Below, in pieces: positions 44,438-52,745 of a stretch of DNA of 64,000 nucleotides. This DNA comes from Paraflavitalea devenefica. GTDB lineage: Bacteria; Bacteroidota; Bacteroidia; Chitinophagales; Chitinophagaceae. Numbering within the stretch: position 1 is the stretch's first letter; each line of letters starts with the position of its first letter. Both the position numbers and the translations under genes were made by a program. The DNA lies in assembly GCF_011759375.1 (NCBI RefSeq), contig NZ_JAARML010000005.1, forward strand, positions 62,001-126,000, in the 5' to 3' direction. The notes under the pieces are model-generated. The model did not search any database. It saw only the letters and a program-made list of their open reading frames with translations, and had not been told where the DNA came from.

Positions 44438-46206
44438 ATCAGCCAGTTTTTAAAGTGTATAACCACACAGGTCATTTCTTTTTCCCTGCCTATTGTCAGC
44501 GCTATATGTTGGTCTTCCAGTGTTTCGTTCAGCAAGCTGATGCGTTCCCGGGTGAGTTTCAAACCAAATCCTCCGTTATCGCTGTCTGCAGTTATTCCCT
44601 TGCCGTTATCTGTTACACGCACCAGCATGTCTGCTCCCTTTTTCTCAAAGTGTACACCCAATTTTCCCTGCTCATGCAGGGCAGCTATGCCGTGTTTGAT
44701 GGCATTTTCCACCAGCGGTTGCAGCAGCAAACCGGGCATTTCCACGGCATGGGCATCTATTGAGGGATCAATATCAATAATATAACTAAAGCCGAAACGC
44801 AATTGCTCAAGGTTCAGGTAGCTGCTGAGCATGTCTGTTTCTTTGGTTATACTCACAAATTCGTGATTGCTTTCCTTCAACGAATTCCTCATCAGGGTGC
44901 TGAACTCCATCAGGTACTGATTGGCTTTATCCGGCTCGTTTTTGGTGATAAATGCCTGGACAGAATTCAGGGAGTTAAAAACGAAATGCGGATTAAACTG
45001 GGAGCGGATGGATTTGAGCTGTGTTTGTACCAACTGTTTTTGTATGCCTTGCATTTTGAGTCTGCGTGTCTGCCTCCTTGCTTTGAACAGCAGGATAATA
45101 AAACCGGTAGCCAGTACACTTACTGCTGCAAGCCCGGCTTTGAACCAGATCGTTTGATACCATGCAGATATGATCGTAAAAGGATAAACCGCCACATGCT
45201 GCCTTTGTACACTATACCTGATATGCAGTTTGTACCGACCGGGTTGCAGGTCCCGCAGCCAGATGAAGTTCTGGTTAAAGTCATTTACCTTCCAGCCTGT
45301 ACTGTCATTGCCATGAACAAGGTTATACTCAATAATCTCCTTCGATTCCACTATTTCATCCAGGTAAAAGATCAGGTTGTTTTCGTCCGGCTCAAATTCA
45401 TGCCTTAGTTCCAATGCCGGATACCCTTTTGTCCAGTCTGCCAGCGGTTCCAGGTGCTTGTTGGGCATCCACTGTCTCTTGATAGTTTCCAGGAAGTCGG
45501 ACAATTGTGCAGGTGCAAAAGTGGCTATTACGGTAGGCTGCTGGTTGATCCAGACAGCCGATAGTGCCACCTGGATGAGATCGGGCTGGTCAATCCTTCT
45601 GACCTGGATGGTGAGGCTTTTCCCGAACCCGTTTTTAAATTGGCCCAGGTAAGCTACAGTTTTGTCTTTTTTATCTTTTTGAGCAATCTGAGTCGTGAGG
45701 TAAGCTTTACAAAAAAGCCTGGGCCGGGTCCAGGGCACCACCACTTGTGTTTTGTTCTCCAGGATACGGAATTCATATTGCGCCGCATTCTCCCGGTTGA
45801 TGCCATTGACGGTTACAATAATACCAGATGAATCGAACAGGGGAATGGCGTATTTCCCGGAATAGCTGTCAAAATATAGAATATTGAAGACAGTGGTGTC
45901 ATTGGCGAATGTTGCCAGTTCCGGTATTTTTTCATGGGCAAAGGAATAGTTGACCGCCAGCTTTTTAGCATAAAAGGCGCCTATCTTTAAATAAGGCTCT
46001 TTAAGTGTTGTGGTATAGTTTTTATTGGAGTGGAGATAATACCTGGGAGCGGGATATGAGTAAGGGCTAAAAACAAAATATTTCCGGATGGTATCTCCGG
46101 GGCTGTTCATATAGCTATTGATCGTGTCCATCTGCAGCTCCAGCCTTTGCCCTTTGCAAAGGGAAACCAATAAAAGAAGTAAGATTATGCCGGCTGTTGT
46201 ACGCAT
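44434..46206 (-). CDS. LytS-like sensor histidine kinase
   Basis: This 590-residue kinase has a signal sequence or first helix (MRTTAGIILLLLLVSLCKGQ). A periplasmic sensor region of about 330 residues follows; its end resembles a Y_Y_Y-type beta domain (NFIWLRDLQPGRYKLHIRYS). A membrane helix (AGLAAVSVLATGFIILLF) leads to the His_kinase core with QFNPHFVFNSLNSVQAFI (the His is the phosphorylation site). ATPase boxes ENAIKHG and DNGKGI complete it. It is co-transcribed with the overlapping LytTR regulator. The ligand is unknown. Confidence 0.93.
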   Translation of the reverse strand: MRTTAGIILLLLLVSLCKGQRLELQMDTINSYMNSPGDTIRKYFVFSPYSYPAPRYYLHSNKNYTTTLKEPYLKIGAFYAKKLAVNYSFAHEKIPELATFANDTTVFNILYFDSYSGKYAIPLFDSSGIIVTVNGINRENAAQYEFRILENKTQVVVPWTRPRLFCKAYLTTQIAQKDKKDKTVAYLGQFKNGFGKSLTIQVRRIDQPDLIQVALSAVWINQQPTVIATFAPAQLSDFLETIKRQWMPNKHLEPLADWTKGYPALELRHEFEPDENNLIFYLDEIVESKEIIEYNLVHGNDSTGWKVNDFNQNFIWLRDLQPGRYKLHIRYSVQRQHVAVYPFTIISAWYQTIWFKAGLAAVSVLATGFIILLFKARRQTRRLKMQGIQKQLVQTQLKSIRSQFNPHFVFNSLNSVQAFITKNEPDKANQYLMEFSTLMRNSLKESNHEFVSITKETDMLSSYLNLEQLRFGFSYIIDIDPSIDAHAVEMPGLLLQPLVENAIKHGIAALHEQGKLGVHFEKKGADMLVRVTDNGKGITADSDNGGFGLKLTRERISLLNETLEDQHIALTIGREKEMTCVVIHFKNWLI

Positions 46207-46561
46207 CAGAAATGGGCTTCGGGTTTATGAACAACAAAACAAACGAATTCAGGTCAAACTTTATGGGGAGTTTTGAAATTGACAGGAACGGCTTTGAATT
46301 TTGATATACCAATTTTTACTACAGCAATGGTATTTGCTGAAAGGCCCGCATCAACAGAAAGGCTGTCACCAGGAAATAGGCTGCACTCACCTACCGTATG
46401 GGCCAGGCGGGAAGCCATAACACCGCCTTCAAAGGAAAAAATGACAAACAGGATAATACCCAGGCGAATGCCCCATATATACGGCTTGTGCAAAAAAAAC
46501 AGTCGGACCCCGGGGCTATTCGTATAACCCCAGGTTCCGACTGTCAAGGGAGAAATTGCAT
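46207..46561. other. 355-bp gap with a terminator
   Basis: Overlapping short frames on both strands show no recognisable family. The region contains the rho-independent terminator of the 434-residue gene and the upstream region of the histidine kinase. No promoter consensus is clear. Confidence 0.5.
46492..46544 (-). terminator. Rho-independent terminator of the 434-residue gene
   Basis: On the minus strand the stem ACAGTCGGAACCTGGGG pairs with CCCCGGGGTCCGACTGT and is followed by a run of eight T. It lies about 17 bp after the stop codon at 46562. It is one of the clearest terminators in the window. Confidence 0.85.
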
Positions 46562-47866
46562 TTATTTAGTGCCCGATCCGGTAAAGGTGAAGCTACCAAC
46601 CGGCAGGTACACATCCTGTGCATTTCTTCCGGTATCGAATGCCTTCAGTTGGTTTATGGCATTTATATACCGGCGATGGCCATGCTCAAGCACCCATGCC
46701 ATTTTAATTTCAACGGCAGCATGTGCAGGTAATAACTTGCCATCAGGTCCCTGCAACTTAATTTTCAGGTCGCCTTTGTAATAAGCGGGCAGCTTGACAA
46801 CTTTTTCAATATGCTGCGATTCATTGCCTATTTCAATAAGGCCTGTATCAAATTTAGCTGCAGGATCATCATTGCGCAGAGAGATCTTTGAACCGGCAGG
46901 GACATTCCTGCATTGTACCAGGAAAGCAAATTTTTCCTCTGTGCCGTCTTGGTTATAGAATTTCAGTGTTTCTTCAGCCTGCTTCTGCGGATCCTGGTTA
47001 TGCCAGGCTGCTGCACCGTTATGGGTTATCCAGAGTTGGGAGTTCCAATTGCCCGGTGTGATCTTCAACGGATCGTTCTTCTCAAAAAACTCATAGTTCA
47101 ACACGGCTATAACGCATACATGATCCTGGGAGGTTGGGTTAAAAAAGAACGCCTCAGAGGCACCGCGTACACCTTGACCTAGGGGGCCTGGTTTGCCATC
47201 CATTAATAAAATATCTCCTTCAGAAGCCTGGCCTTTCTCCGTGTAGCATTGGATCCAGGAAGAAGGAGGCTGGTTAAAACCGCCGGTGGTATAAAACATC
47301 TGTACTTTAGGTGTGATAGCCCCTAAAAAAGCCATATTCTGCGCACGTGCGTAAATATAGTTCTTACCGACAATGGGCGTTTTCCAGTATTCATTGTTCC
47401 AGTTTTCAATTAATTGCTGAGGTTGCAATGGTGTGTTTTCGTTACACACAATATCAAGGCTTTCGGTATATGAACCGGGTGTGGGAATAAGGCCAATGTC
47501 ATAAATGTTTTTACGGCAAAGTATCCCCCTCCATTGTGAAAAAGCGACTTTAGCATATTCGTCAGCAATAGACCGGTCTATACCCAGTGCCTGTACAAGG
47601 CTTTTAGAAAGTATGGCATAATCCATCTGAATGCCGGTCCAGTAGGTGTCTCCATATACAGCACTTACCACGTTGGCAATATCCTGGTAAGTAAGCTTGG
47701 GGCTCATACTTTTGTAAATGAGGTATATGGCATCCGTGTCATATTCCCCATCATTAAAGTATTGAATGGCTGCGTCCCACATTTGCTGTATGGTCCTGAT
47801 GGAATCCAACGCTGCAGGCTTTTTTGCGGTACTGTTTTTCTTAGAAGTAATTGAAGTGTTTGACAT
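46562..47866 (-). CDS. Unrecognised 434-residue cytoplasmic protein
   Basis: I do not recognise this protein. It has a Ser/Thr/Lys-rich start (MSNTSITSKKNSTAKKPA), no signal peptide and no membrane helix. A helical N-terminal third follows (LTYQDIANVVSAVYGDTYW, SLVQALGIDRSIADEYAKVAF). The rest is rich in Trp, Gly and beta strands (GNWNSQLWITHNGAAAWHNQ, VQCRNVPAGSKISLRNDDP, GDLKIKLQGPDGKLLPAHAA). The last part looks like an immunoglobulin-like sandwich. It stands alone with its own terminator and no same-strand partner. Its location near a T6SS makes an effector conceivable, but nothing in the sequence shows that. Confidence 0.7.
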   Translation of the reverse strand: MSNTSITSKKNSTAKKPAALDSIRTIQQMWDAAIQYFNDGEYDTDAIYLIYKSMSPKLTYQDIANVVSAVYGDTYWTGIQMDYAILSKSLVQALGIDRSIADEYAKVAFSQWRGILCRKNIYDIGLIPTPGSYTESLDIVCNENTPLQPQQLIENWNNEYWKTPIVGKNYIYARAQNMAFLGAITPKVQMFYTTGGFNQPPSSWIQCYTEKGQASEGDILLMDGKPGPLGQGVRGASEAFFFNPTSQDHVCVIAVLNYEFFEKNDPLKITPGNWNSQLWITHNGAAAWHNQDPQKQAEETLKFYNQDGTEEKFAFLVQCRNVPAGSKISLRNDDPAAKFDTGLIEIGNESQHIEKVVKLPAYYKGDLKIKLQGPDGKLLPAHAAVEIKMAWVLEHGHRRYINAINQLKAFDTGRNAQDVYLPVGSFTFTGSGTK

Positions 47867-48436
47867 AGATTTTGATTTTTTAAATTATGCCTACTCTGAT
47901 AATGGCTTTTCGGCATCCGCCCATAGTCGAATATTTCATCTCTTGTAGAATCAAAACAGAAATTTGAAAAATCAATTTAAGGTGAAGTAATAAAGAGCCC
48001 TATTGCATGAATTTGATTCTTAGCAATTACTATAATACTTATAACACAGAGGCTTCTAATCAGAGAAGATCATCAAAAGGAGTAAAACATACAGGCCATG
48101 CAGCGCTTAGGTGGGGAGCCAATCTTTGCCTTAAATAAAAAGGATAGGAAAAATTAACGGATGGTGAAATTAATGCATATTAATGAAATGGCCAACCCGT
48201 ATAATGACGGTATTTTTGCACGTTCCGTGCAAAGCGCAGACATGCGTTTCAACTGGTTCTATTGAAAAACAACTTGCTCATACCGATAGGTATCGTTATC
48301 TTTAGAATCCTATCCTTTACTTCATCCAAAGTTTCCATCTCTCCGTTCAAACAAAGTAACCTCGTCCGATTAATCTGTATGCGTGAACACTCCCGCAGTG
48401 AGGTCTAATGTTTTTCCACCAGTAAAACCTATAGTT
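47867..48436. other. 570-bp intergenic region
   Basis: This AT-rich divergent gap serves the 434-residue gene (minus) and the DUF3303-like gene (plus). It contains a TATTTTTG promoter element overlapping a palindrome at 48211-48232. No other gene or repeat is evident. Confidence 0.5.
48211..48232 (+). promoter_or_regulatory. Promoter -7 element overlapping a palindrome
   Basis: TATTTTTG (48211-48218) matches TAnnTTTG. It overlaps TTGCACG-ttc-CGTGCAA (48216-48232), a perfect palindrome with 7-bp arms at the expected transcription start. It could be an operator or a 5' leader hairpin for the gene at 48437. Confidence 0.4.
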
Positions 48437-48733
48437 ATGCGTACATTGCTAAGAGTTGTTATGGATGTAACCGCCGCTAATAAAGCGATATCGGATGGCA
48501 CACTTCCACAAATTATTGAGACTACTATGGATAAGCTGAAACCTGAGGCAGCTTATTTTCATGCGTCAGACGGTCAACGGTCTTGTTTTATGGTATTTGA
48601 TCTGAAGGACCCCTCTGAGATACCTGGTATTGCAGAGCCCTTTTTTATGAATTTGCATGCCAAAGTTGAATTATGCCCGGTCATGAACGCGGAAGACCTG
48701 AAAAAGGGGTTGACCGTAATAATGAAAAAATAA
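48437..48733 (+). CDS. Small DUF3303-like protein
   Basis: This 98-residue protein (MRTLLRVVMDVTAANKAISDG...) has a ferredoxin-like alpha/beta pattern: LKPEAAYFHASDGQRSCFMVFDL, then EIPGIAEPFFMNLHAKVELCPVM. This resembles small DUF3303-type proteins of unknown function. The ATG at 48437 is preferred to an upstream GTG because the sequence before it lacks family features. It is followed by a hairpin terminator 38 bp after the stop and is monocistronic. Confidence 0.7.
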   Translation: MRTLLRVVMDVTAANKAISDGTLPQIIETTMDKLKPEAAYFHASDGQRSCFMVFDLKDPSEIPGIAEPFFMNLHAKVELCPVMNAEDLKKGLTVIMKK

Positions 48734-48770
48734 GTGCTCCTCTATAGAGCAACATTTATTCAAACTAAAA

Positions 48771-48815
48771 GAAGCCATCTCCCTGTTTTTGTAAACACAG
48801 GAGATAGCCTCTTTG
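48771..48815 (+). terminator. Hairpin terminator after the DUF3303-like gene
   Basis: GAAGCCATCTCCCTGT and ACAGGAGATAGCCTCTT form a long, slightly imperfect stem with a T-rich tail (CTCTTTGTATT). The arm GAAGCCATCTCCCTG recurs exactly at 59154. Confidence 0.6.
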
Positions 48816-48915
48816 TATTGCCAGACAGTCAACTGTCAGCTACCGGCTGCATAGTGACGTTGTATTGCTATCAAGGTTCGTTTTTCATGGTGTTGTTTGG
48901 TTTTACGGTCATTGA

Positions 48916-49455
48916 TTACCAGGTTGGCTTGCGTACCTGTCCATAGCCACCTCCCCTGGGACGGTCTTCAAAATGCAGGTGCGGACCTGTCACATTCCCC
49001 GTAGCACCTACTTCACCCAATTTCTGACCTGCTACTACCGTAGCACCGGTGCTCACTGAGCGAACAGAGAGATGGCAATACACATAATCGCGGCCATTGG
49101 TGGCACGCAGGCCAATCCATCTGCCATAGGCGCCACCAGTATTGTTTGACCAGGCAATAGTGCCACCCAGAACAGCTACCACCGGAGTACCCGTGGGAGC
49201 GGCATAATCATCTCCTGTATGGTAGCCCGCTGCATAACGGGGATCTACAATACCAAATGGATACGTTACCACTTTGCCGGGAACGGGTGAAGGGATCCTG
49301 GCCGCAGCGGCAAGTGTAGTAGTCTCATCGCTGGCTTTTTGTTCAACAACCGCTTCTTCCTGTGCAGCAGGTTTTTCGTTTTTGCTACAGGATAATGCAG
49401 TTACCATAAGTACTAACATGCCCAGGGACATGCTTTTGCTAATTGTGATGCTCAT
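48916..49455 (-). CDS. M23 (LytM) peptidase lipoprotein
   Basis: This 179-residue lipoprotein has a lipobox ending TALSC (near residue 23) and a disordered linker. The M23 zinc-peptidase domain follows, with YHTGDDYAAPTGTPV (His and Asp ligands), YVYCHLS and GPHLHFED (H-x-H). These enzymes cut peptidoglycan cross-bridges. All metal-binding residues appear present, so it may be active. It lies 40 bp downstream of the duplicated SpoIID-domain protein on the same strand. The pair echoes the SpoIID/M23-fold (SpoIIQ) partnership seen in sporulating Firmicutes. Confidence 0.9.
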   Translation of the reverse strand: MSITISKSMSLGMLVLMVTALSCSKNEKPAAQEEAVVEQKASDETTTLAAAARIPSPVPGKVVTYPFGIVDPRYAAGYHTGDDYAAPTGTPVVAVLGGTIAWSNNTGGAYGRWIGLRATNGRDYVYCHLSVRSVSTGATVVAGQKLGEVGATGNVTGPHLHFEDRPRGGGYGQVRKPTW

Positions 49456-49495
49456 AGTTGTTAATTGTATTTGAAGGTTAAAAAAGCAATCGTTT

Positions 49496-52012
49496 TTATT
49501 CCGTTGCCATCAGTTTTTTACTGGCTGTTTTACCGGTTTGTAAACGGATCGTCACAGTATATAAGCCGGTTTTTAATTTGCCGGTAGGTAAGGTCAACTG
49601 GTTATGACCTTGCTGCAACATTACCCGTTGTTGACGCACCATGCTGCCGTAATGGTTTGTCAGGGTAATCGTTGCCGCCTGTGAAGCCTCCTTCAGCAGG
49701 TAGGTTACTTTCACGTCAGAACCGGTAACAGGATTGGGTGATAACCGCAGGTTATCAGTATCTGGCGTTAGTTCACTGGTTTTTGTTGCGGGTTGAGCGG
49801 CCATCAGGGCGGCAGGTACCTGAATGGTTACTGTGTCAGGCCCGTAATAATGATCCAGGATCCACGCATATGTTTGATCAGTACCCCAGAAACTGGAACC
49901 CCATTGGCACATGCCTTTCCCACTGCCATTATTGGTCCTGCCCGCGCAACGTGTATCGGATATACAGGCCCAGGTGGTACCATTGCCACTGAACCCATCA
50001 CCACAACCGGCATTGTTGTTCTCTGACGCATAATCGGCTTTTATAATAGCGCCATTCTTGATCAGTACTACACCAGCCGTTGCAATGGCTGCATTCTTCA
50101 CGCTGGCAGCCCGGTCATTCTGCCAGGTCTGGTGACAGACAGCAGCCGACAGATCATAATTATTGGCAAAGGGGTGTTGCACATACCAGGCGCCGCGTGA
50201 GCGGTAGGCTACAGCACCAGCTTGTAAAGAAGGAGCATTCCAGCTGGACAGCCACTCATCATCCAAACCTGTTTGTACATACGCTTCCAGGCTCATGACC
50301 TGTACCGATAACGAACTACAGGGTGTTGTACAGGCGCAACTGGTAGCAACTCGTATAGTGGAAGGAATACCCGGCACAGCAACTACTGAACCCGATAGAT
50401 CAAGGTTGATATCGGCTGCAATGGAATCATCAGCTGCACTACCGATGAAGAAAGTGGTGAGGGAATTATAGCCACTTTTAGAGATCGTAATATTATACCG
50501 GCCTGTATCGGCCCCAAACACTACCTGGCCACTGGCATTGGTAGTGAGGGTAGTGGTTGTTCCACCCACTTTGGTGGCGGCTATAGTAGCGCTGGCAATA
50601 GCCGTACCCGCACTTTGGTCTTTTACCGTAAAAGCGATCCTGGTTACACCAGGCGCAGTAGGCAATTGCACACTCACACCACCCGGCGTATAATAATGGT
50701 CCAGTATCCAGCCATACGTTTTATCGCTGGCCCAGAAGCTGGAGCCATATTGGCACATGCCTCTTCCATGCCCGAATTTGGCTCTGCCCGCACAGCGTGG
50801 ATCCGATATGCAGGGCCAGGAAGTACCGGTGCCGCTATAACCATTGCCACAACCTGAATTATTATTTTCAGAAGAATATTCAGACCGGAAAATAGCCCCG
50901 TTCTTCAGCAATACGGTGCCGGCTGTAGCGATGGCCGCGTTCTTCGTACTGGTAGCTACATCATTTTGCCAGGCCTGGTTGCAGGTAGTGGCGGCAATAT
51001 CATAACTGCTGGCCACCGGGTGCAATACATACCAGGCGCCGTATGTACGATAGGCCACTGCACCAGCTTGTAAGGAGGCTGCTCCCCAGCTGGCTATCCA
51101 TTCATCATCCAGGCCCGTTTGTGTATAGGCTTCCAGGCTCATCACCTGTACCACGCTGCAACTGGTGCAGGAGCAACTGGTGCCCACCCGTATGGTGCCA
51201 GGTACGGCAACGGCCAGTGCTGCGGCGGCAGCCTCATTCTTTTGGGCAGCAGCTATGGCAGCTGGTTCGGCGTAGCGTTGCTGTTCCTCAGCGGCTGTTC
51301 TGTCAAACAGACCATGCTTATGTACTTCTGTTTCTTCTGTTGGTGTTGCTCCCGGCTGCTGCTGCAGCCGTGGTGAGCCGGCAGCTGTAAGCGCGATCTT
51401 TAGCGTATATACATCAGGTATCGCATAGAAGTTTTGAATGGTATAGGCTGCATAACCGGCCTTCGCTATGCGTATGGCAATGGCCGGCGGTGTTTTGCCT
51501 TCCGCAATAGCAGCTGCTGAGGCTGGGAATGCTACAGAAAAGTAACCCTCATTGTCCGATACGGTCTTATAAGCACCGACGCTTACCTGCGCACCTGCCA
51601 GCGGTGTATTTTCATCAGCATCCCTAACATAACCACTGATCACCAGCTGGTCTTTATTCACGGGCCATTGCCTGGCCTCAGTGGTTGCAGCGGTAGCGAC
51701 AGGATCAAGATTGATATGGGCTTCAATAGCCCGGTCGGTACCCGTTACAAAATAAGTGGTCAATGTTTGATAGCCCGGCGCCGCAATGGAGAAGTCATGT
51801 CTTCCTGTGCTGGCATCAAACAGCGCTTTGCCATTTTTGGCGGCTTGCAATGAGCTGGCTTTCCCATTGGGCGTTGTTACGCTGACTGTAGCGCCTGGAA
51901 CAGCAAAGCCGGTTTGTTGGTCCTTTATGATAAAGGTGATTTGTTGTGCCAATAGTTGCACAGGCAGCAAGAATAAAAGGATCATTACAGGGAGTAACTT
52001 TTTTCTGATCAT
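49496..52012 (-). CDS. T9SS-exported protein with two SpoIID-like domains
   Basis: This 838-residue protein has a signal peptide (MIRKKLLPVMILLFLLPVQLLAQ) and carboxypeptidase-like regulatory beta domains (near residues 24-105 and 120-210). A SpoIID-like module spans about residues 273-430 (VQVMSLEAYTQTGLDDEW, LQAGAVAYRTYG, GRGMCQYG). A third beta domain follows, then a second SpoIID-like module (about 555-715: VQVMSLEAYVQTGLDDEW, GKGMCQWG). It closes with a type A T9SS sorting domain (LRLSPNPVTGSDVKV ... LKTGLYTVTI). In SpoIID the Glu of the G-x-x-x-E motif is catalytic for glycan-strand cleavage; GLDDE keeps it in both copies. Both modules carry Cys pairs (SCSCTSC). Confidence 0.85.
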   Translation of the reverse strand: MIRKKLLPVMILLFLLPVQLLAQQITFIIKDQQTGFAVPGATVSVTTPNGKASSLQAAKNGKALFDASTGRHDFSIAAPGYQTLTTYFVTGTDRAIEAHINLDPVATAATTEARQWPVNKDQLVISGYVRDADENTPLAGAQVSVGAYKTVSDNEGYFSVAFPASAAAIAEGKTPPAIAIRIAKAGYAAYTIQNFYAIPDVYTLKIALTAAGSPRLQQQPGATPTEETEVHKHGLFDRTAAEEQQRYAEPAAIAAAQKNEAAAAALAVAVPGTIRVGTSCSCTSCSVVQVMSLEAYTQTGLDDEWIASWGAASLQAGAVAYRTYGAWYVLHPVASSYDIAATTCNQAWQNDVATSTKNAAIATAGTVLLKNGAIFRSEYSSENNNSGCGNGYSGTGTSWPCISDPRCAGRAKFGHGRGMCQYGSSFWASDKTYGWILDHYYTPGGVSVQLPTAPGVTRIAFTVKDQSAGTAIASATIAATKVGGTTTTLTTNASGQVVFGADTGRYNITISKSGYNSLTTFFIGSAADDSIAADINLDLSGSVVAVPGIPSTIRVATSCACTTPCSSLSVQVMSLEAYVQTGLDDEWLSSWNAPSLQAGAVAYRSRGAWYVQHPFANNYDLSAAVCHQTWQNDRAASVKNAAIATAGVVLIKNGAIIKADYASENNNAGCGDGFSGNGTTWACISDTRCAGRTNNGSGKGMCQWGSSFWGTDQTYAWILDHYYGPDTVTIQVPAALMAAQPATKTSELTPDTDNLRLSPNPVTGSDVKVTYLLKEASQAATITLTNHYGSMVRQQRVMLQQGHNQLTLPTGKLKTGLYTVTIRLQTGKTASKKLMATE

Positions 52013-52745
52013 AAGATTTAGTTTTAATTGGTTGACAAATTGGTTGTTTGGCTACAGCTATTTTTTACTGTAGCAGGTTAGGCATAACAGGGTACTTCTC
52101 CGGGAATACCGGAGACAATAGGGTTATAAGCAAGGGATGTCCTTGTTGTAAAATAAAATGGCTATAGGGCAGGTGGCAAAACCAGGCTGGCTATGTCGGC
52201 AGTAAGATCAGTGATGCGTGATGGGAGAGTGGCCAGGCAATAGTTGATGAGTAAATCTTTTTCATGGATAGTATAGGTTGGTTTACGTTATTATGTACAA
52301 CATAATATTAGCAAGAAGTTTTCAACTTACCATGAGATGTTGATAAGAATTTGTCAATTACATTAGCTACAGCCATGCGGATTGCGGGTTCCTGCCGGTT
52401 GTGTATAAGCGTGTGTTGTGTAATAGGTAGCGTTAAAGCAGATTGACGCAAAGGCAAAGCTTACAACGCCAGCTTATCTAAGAATTCACCCTTACGCCGC
52501 TGGGAAACTTCCAGCTCTGTGCCATCGGCCATGATCACATATCCACCTTTCCCTTTTACGTAACTTTTATTAAGCTGACCATACAATATTGCTCAGTTCA
52601 ATAAACTCATGATCCCTCCGCTGCCTGCAGGCGGCCCTTGCCAAAATAGATGAGTACAATGTAATTACCGGGTACAAACCGTACCTTAATAATCATTTAG
52701 TTGCGGGCCGGCAATTGCTTGTACACGGTATTACAAAACTAACGT
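52013..52745. other. 733-bp gap with a decayed regulator gene
   Basis: This divergent gap lies between the SpoIID-type gene and the fucosidase gene. It contains the LytTR remnant described separately (52461-52615) and otherwise AT-rich sequence with no intact gene. Confidence 0.5.
52461..52615 (-). pseudogene. Remnant of a LytTR-domain response regulator
   Basis: Minus-strand translation of 52580-52461 gives NKSYVKGKGGYVIMADGTEL then EVSQRRKGEFLDKLAL and a stop, the C-terminal half of a LytTR DNA-binding domain. Immediately upstream in another frame lies RDHEFIELSNIVW, a typical LytTR first strand. The middle of the domain and the receiver are missing, indicating deletion plus frameshift. 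There is no start codon context. Confidence 0.75.

Noticed and set aside
46254..46547. Short open frames on both strands in the gap before the histidine kinase gene
   Set aside because: The minus frame starts within the terminator hairpin and neither product has a recognisable domain or signal; more likely non-coding.
52580..52700. Continuation of the LytTR remnant into an upstream reading frame of about 29 codons (MIIKVRFVPG...)
   Set aside because: The segment is short, has no clear match to a receiver domain and is not in one frame with the remnant.
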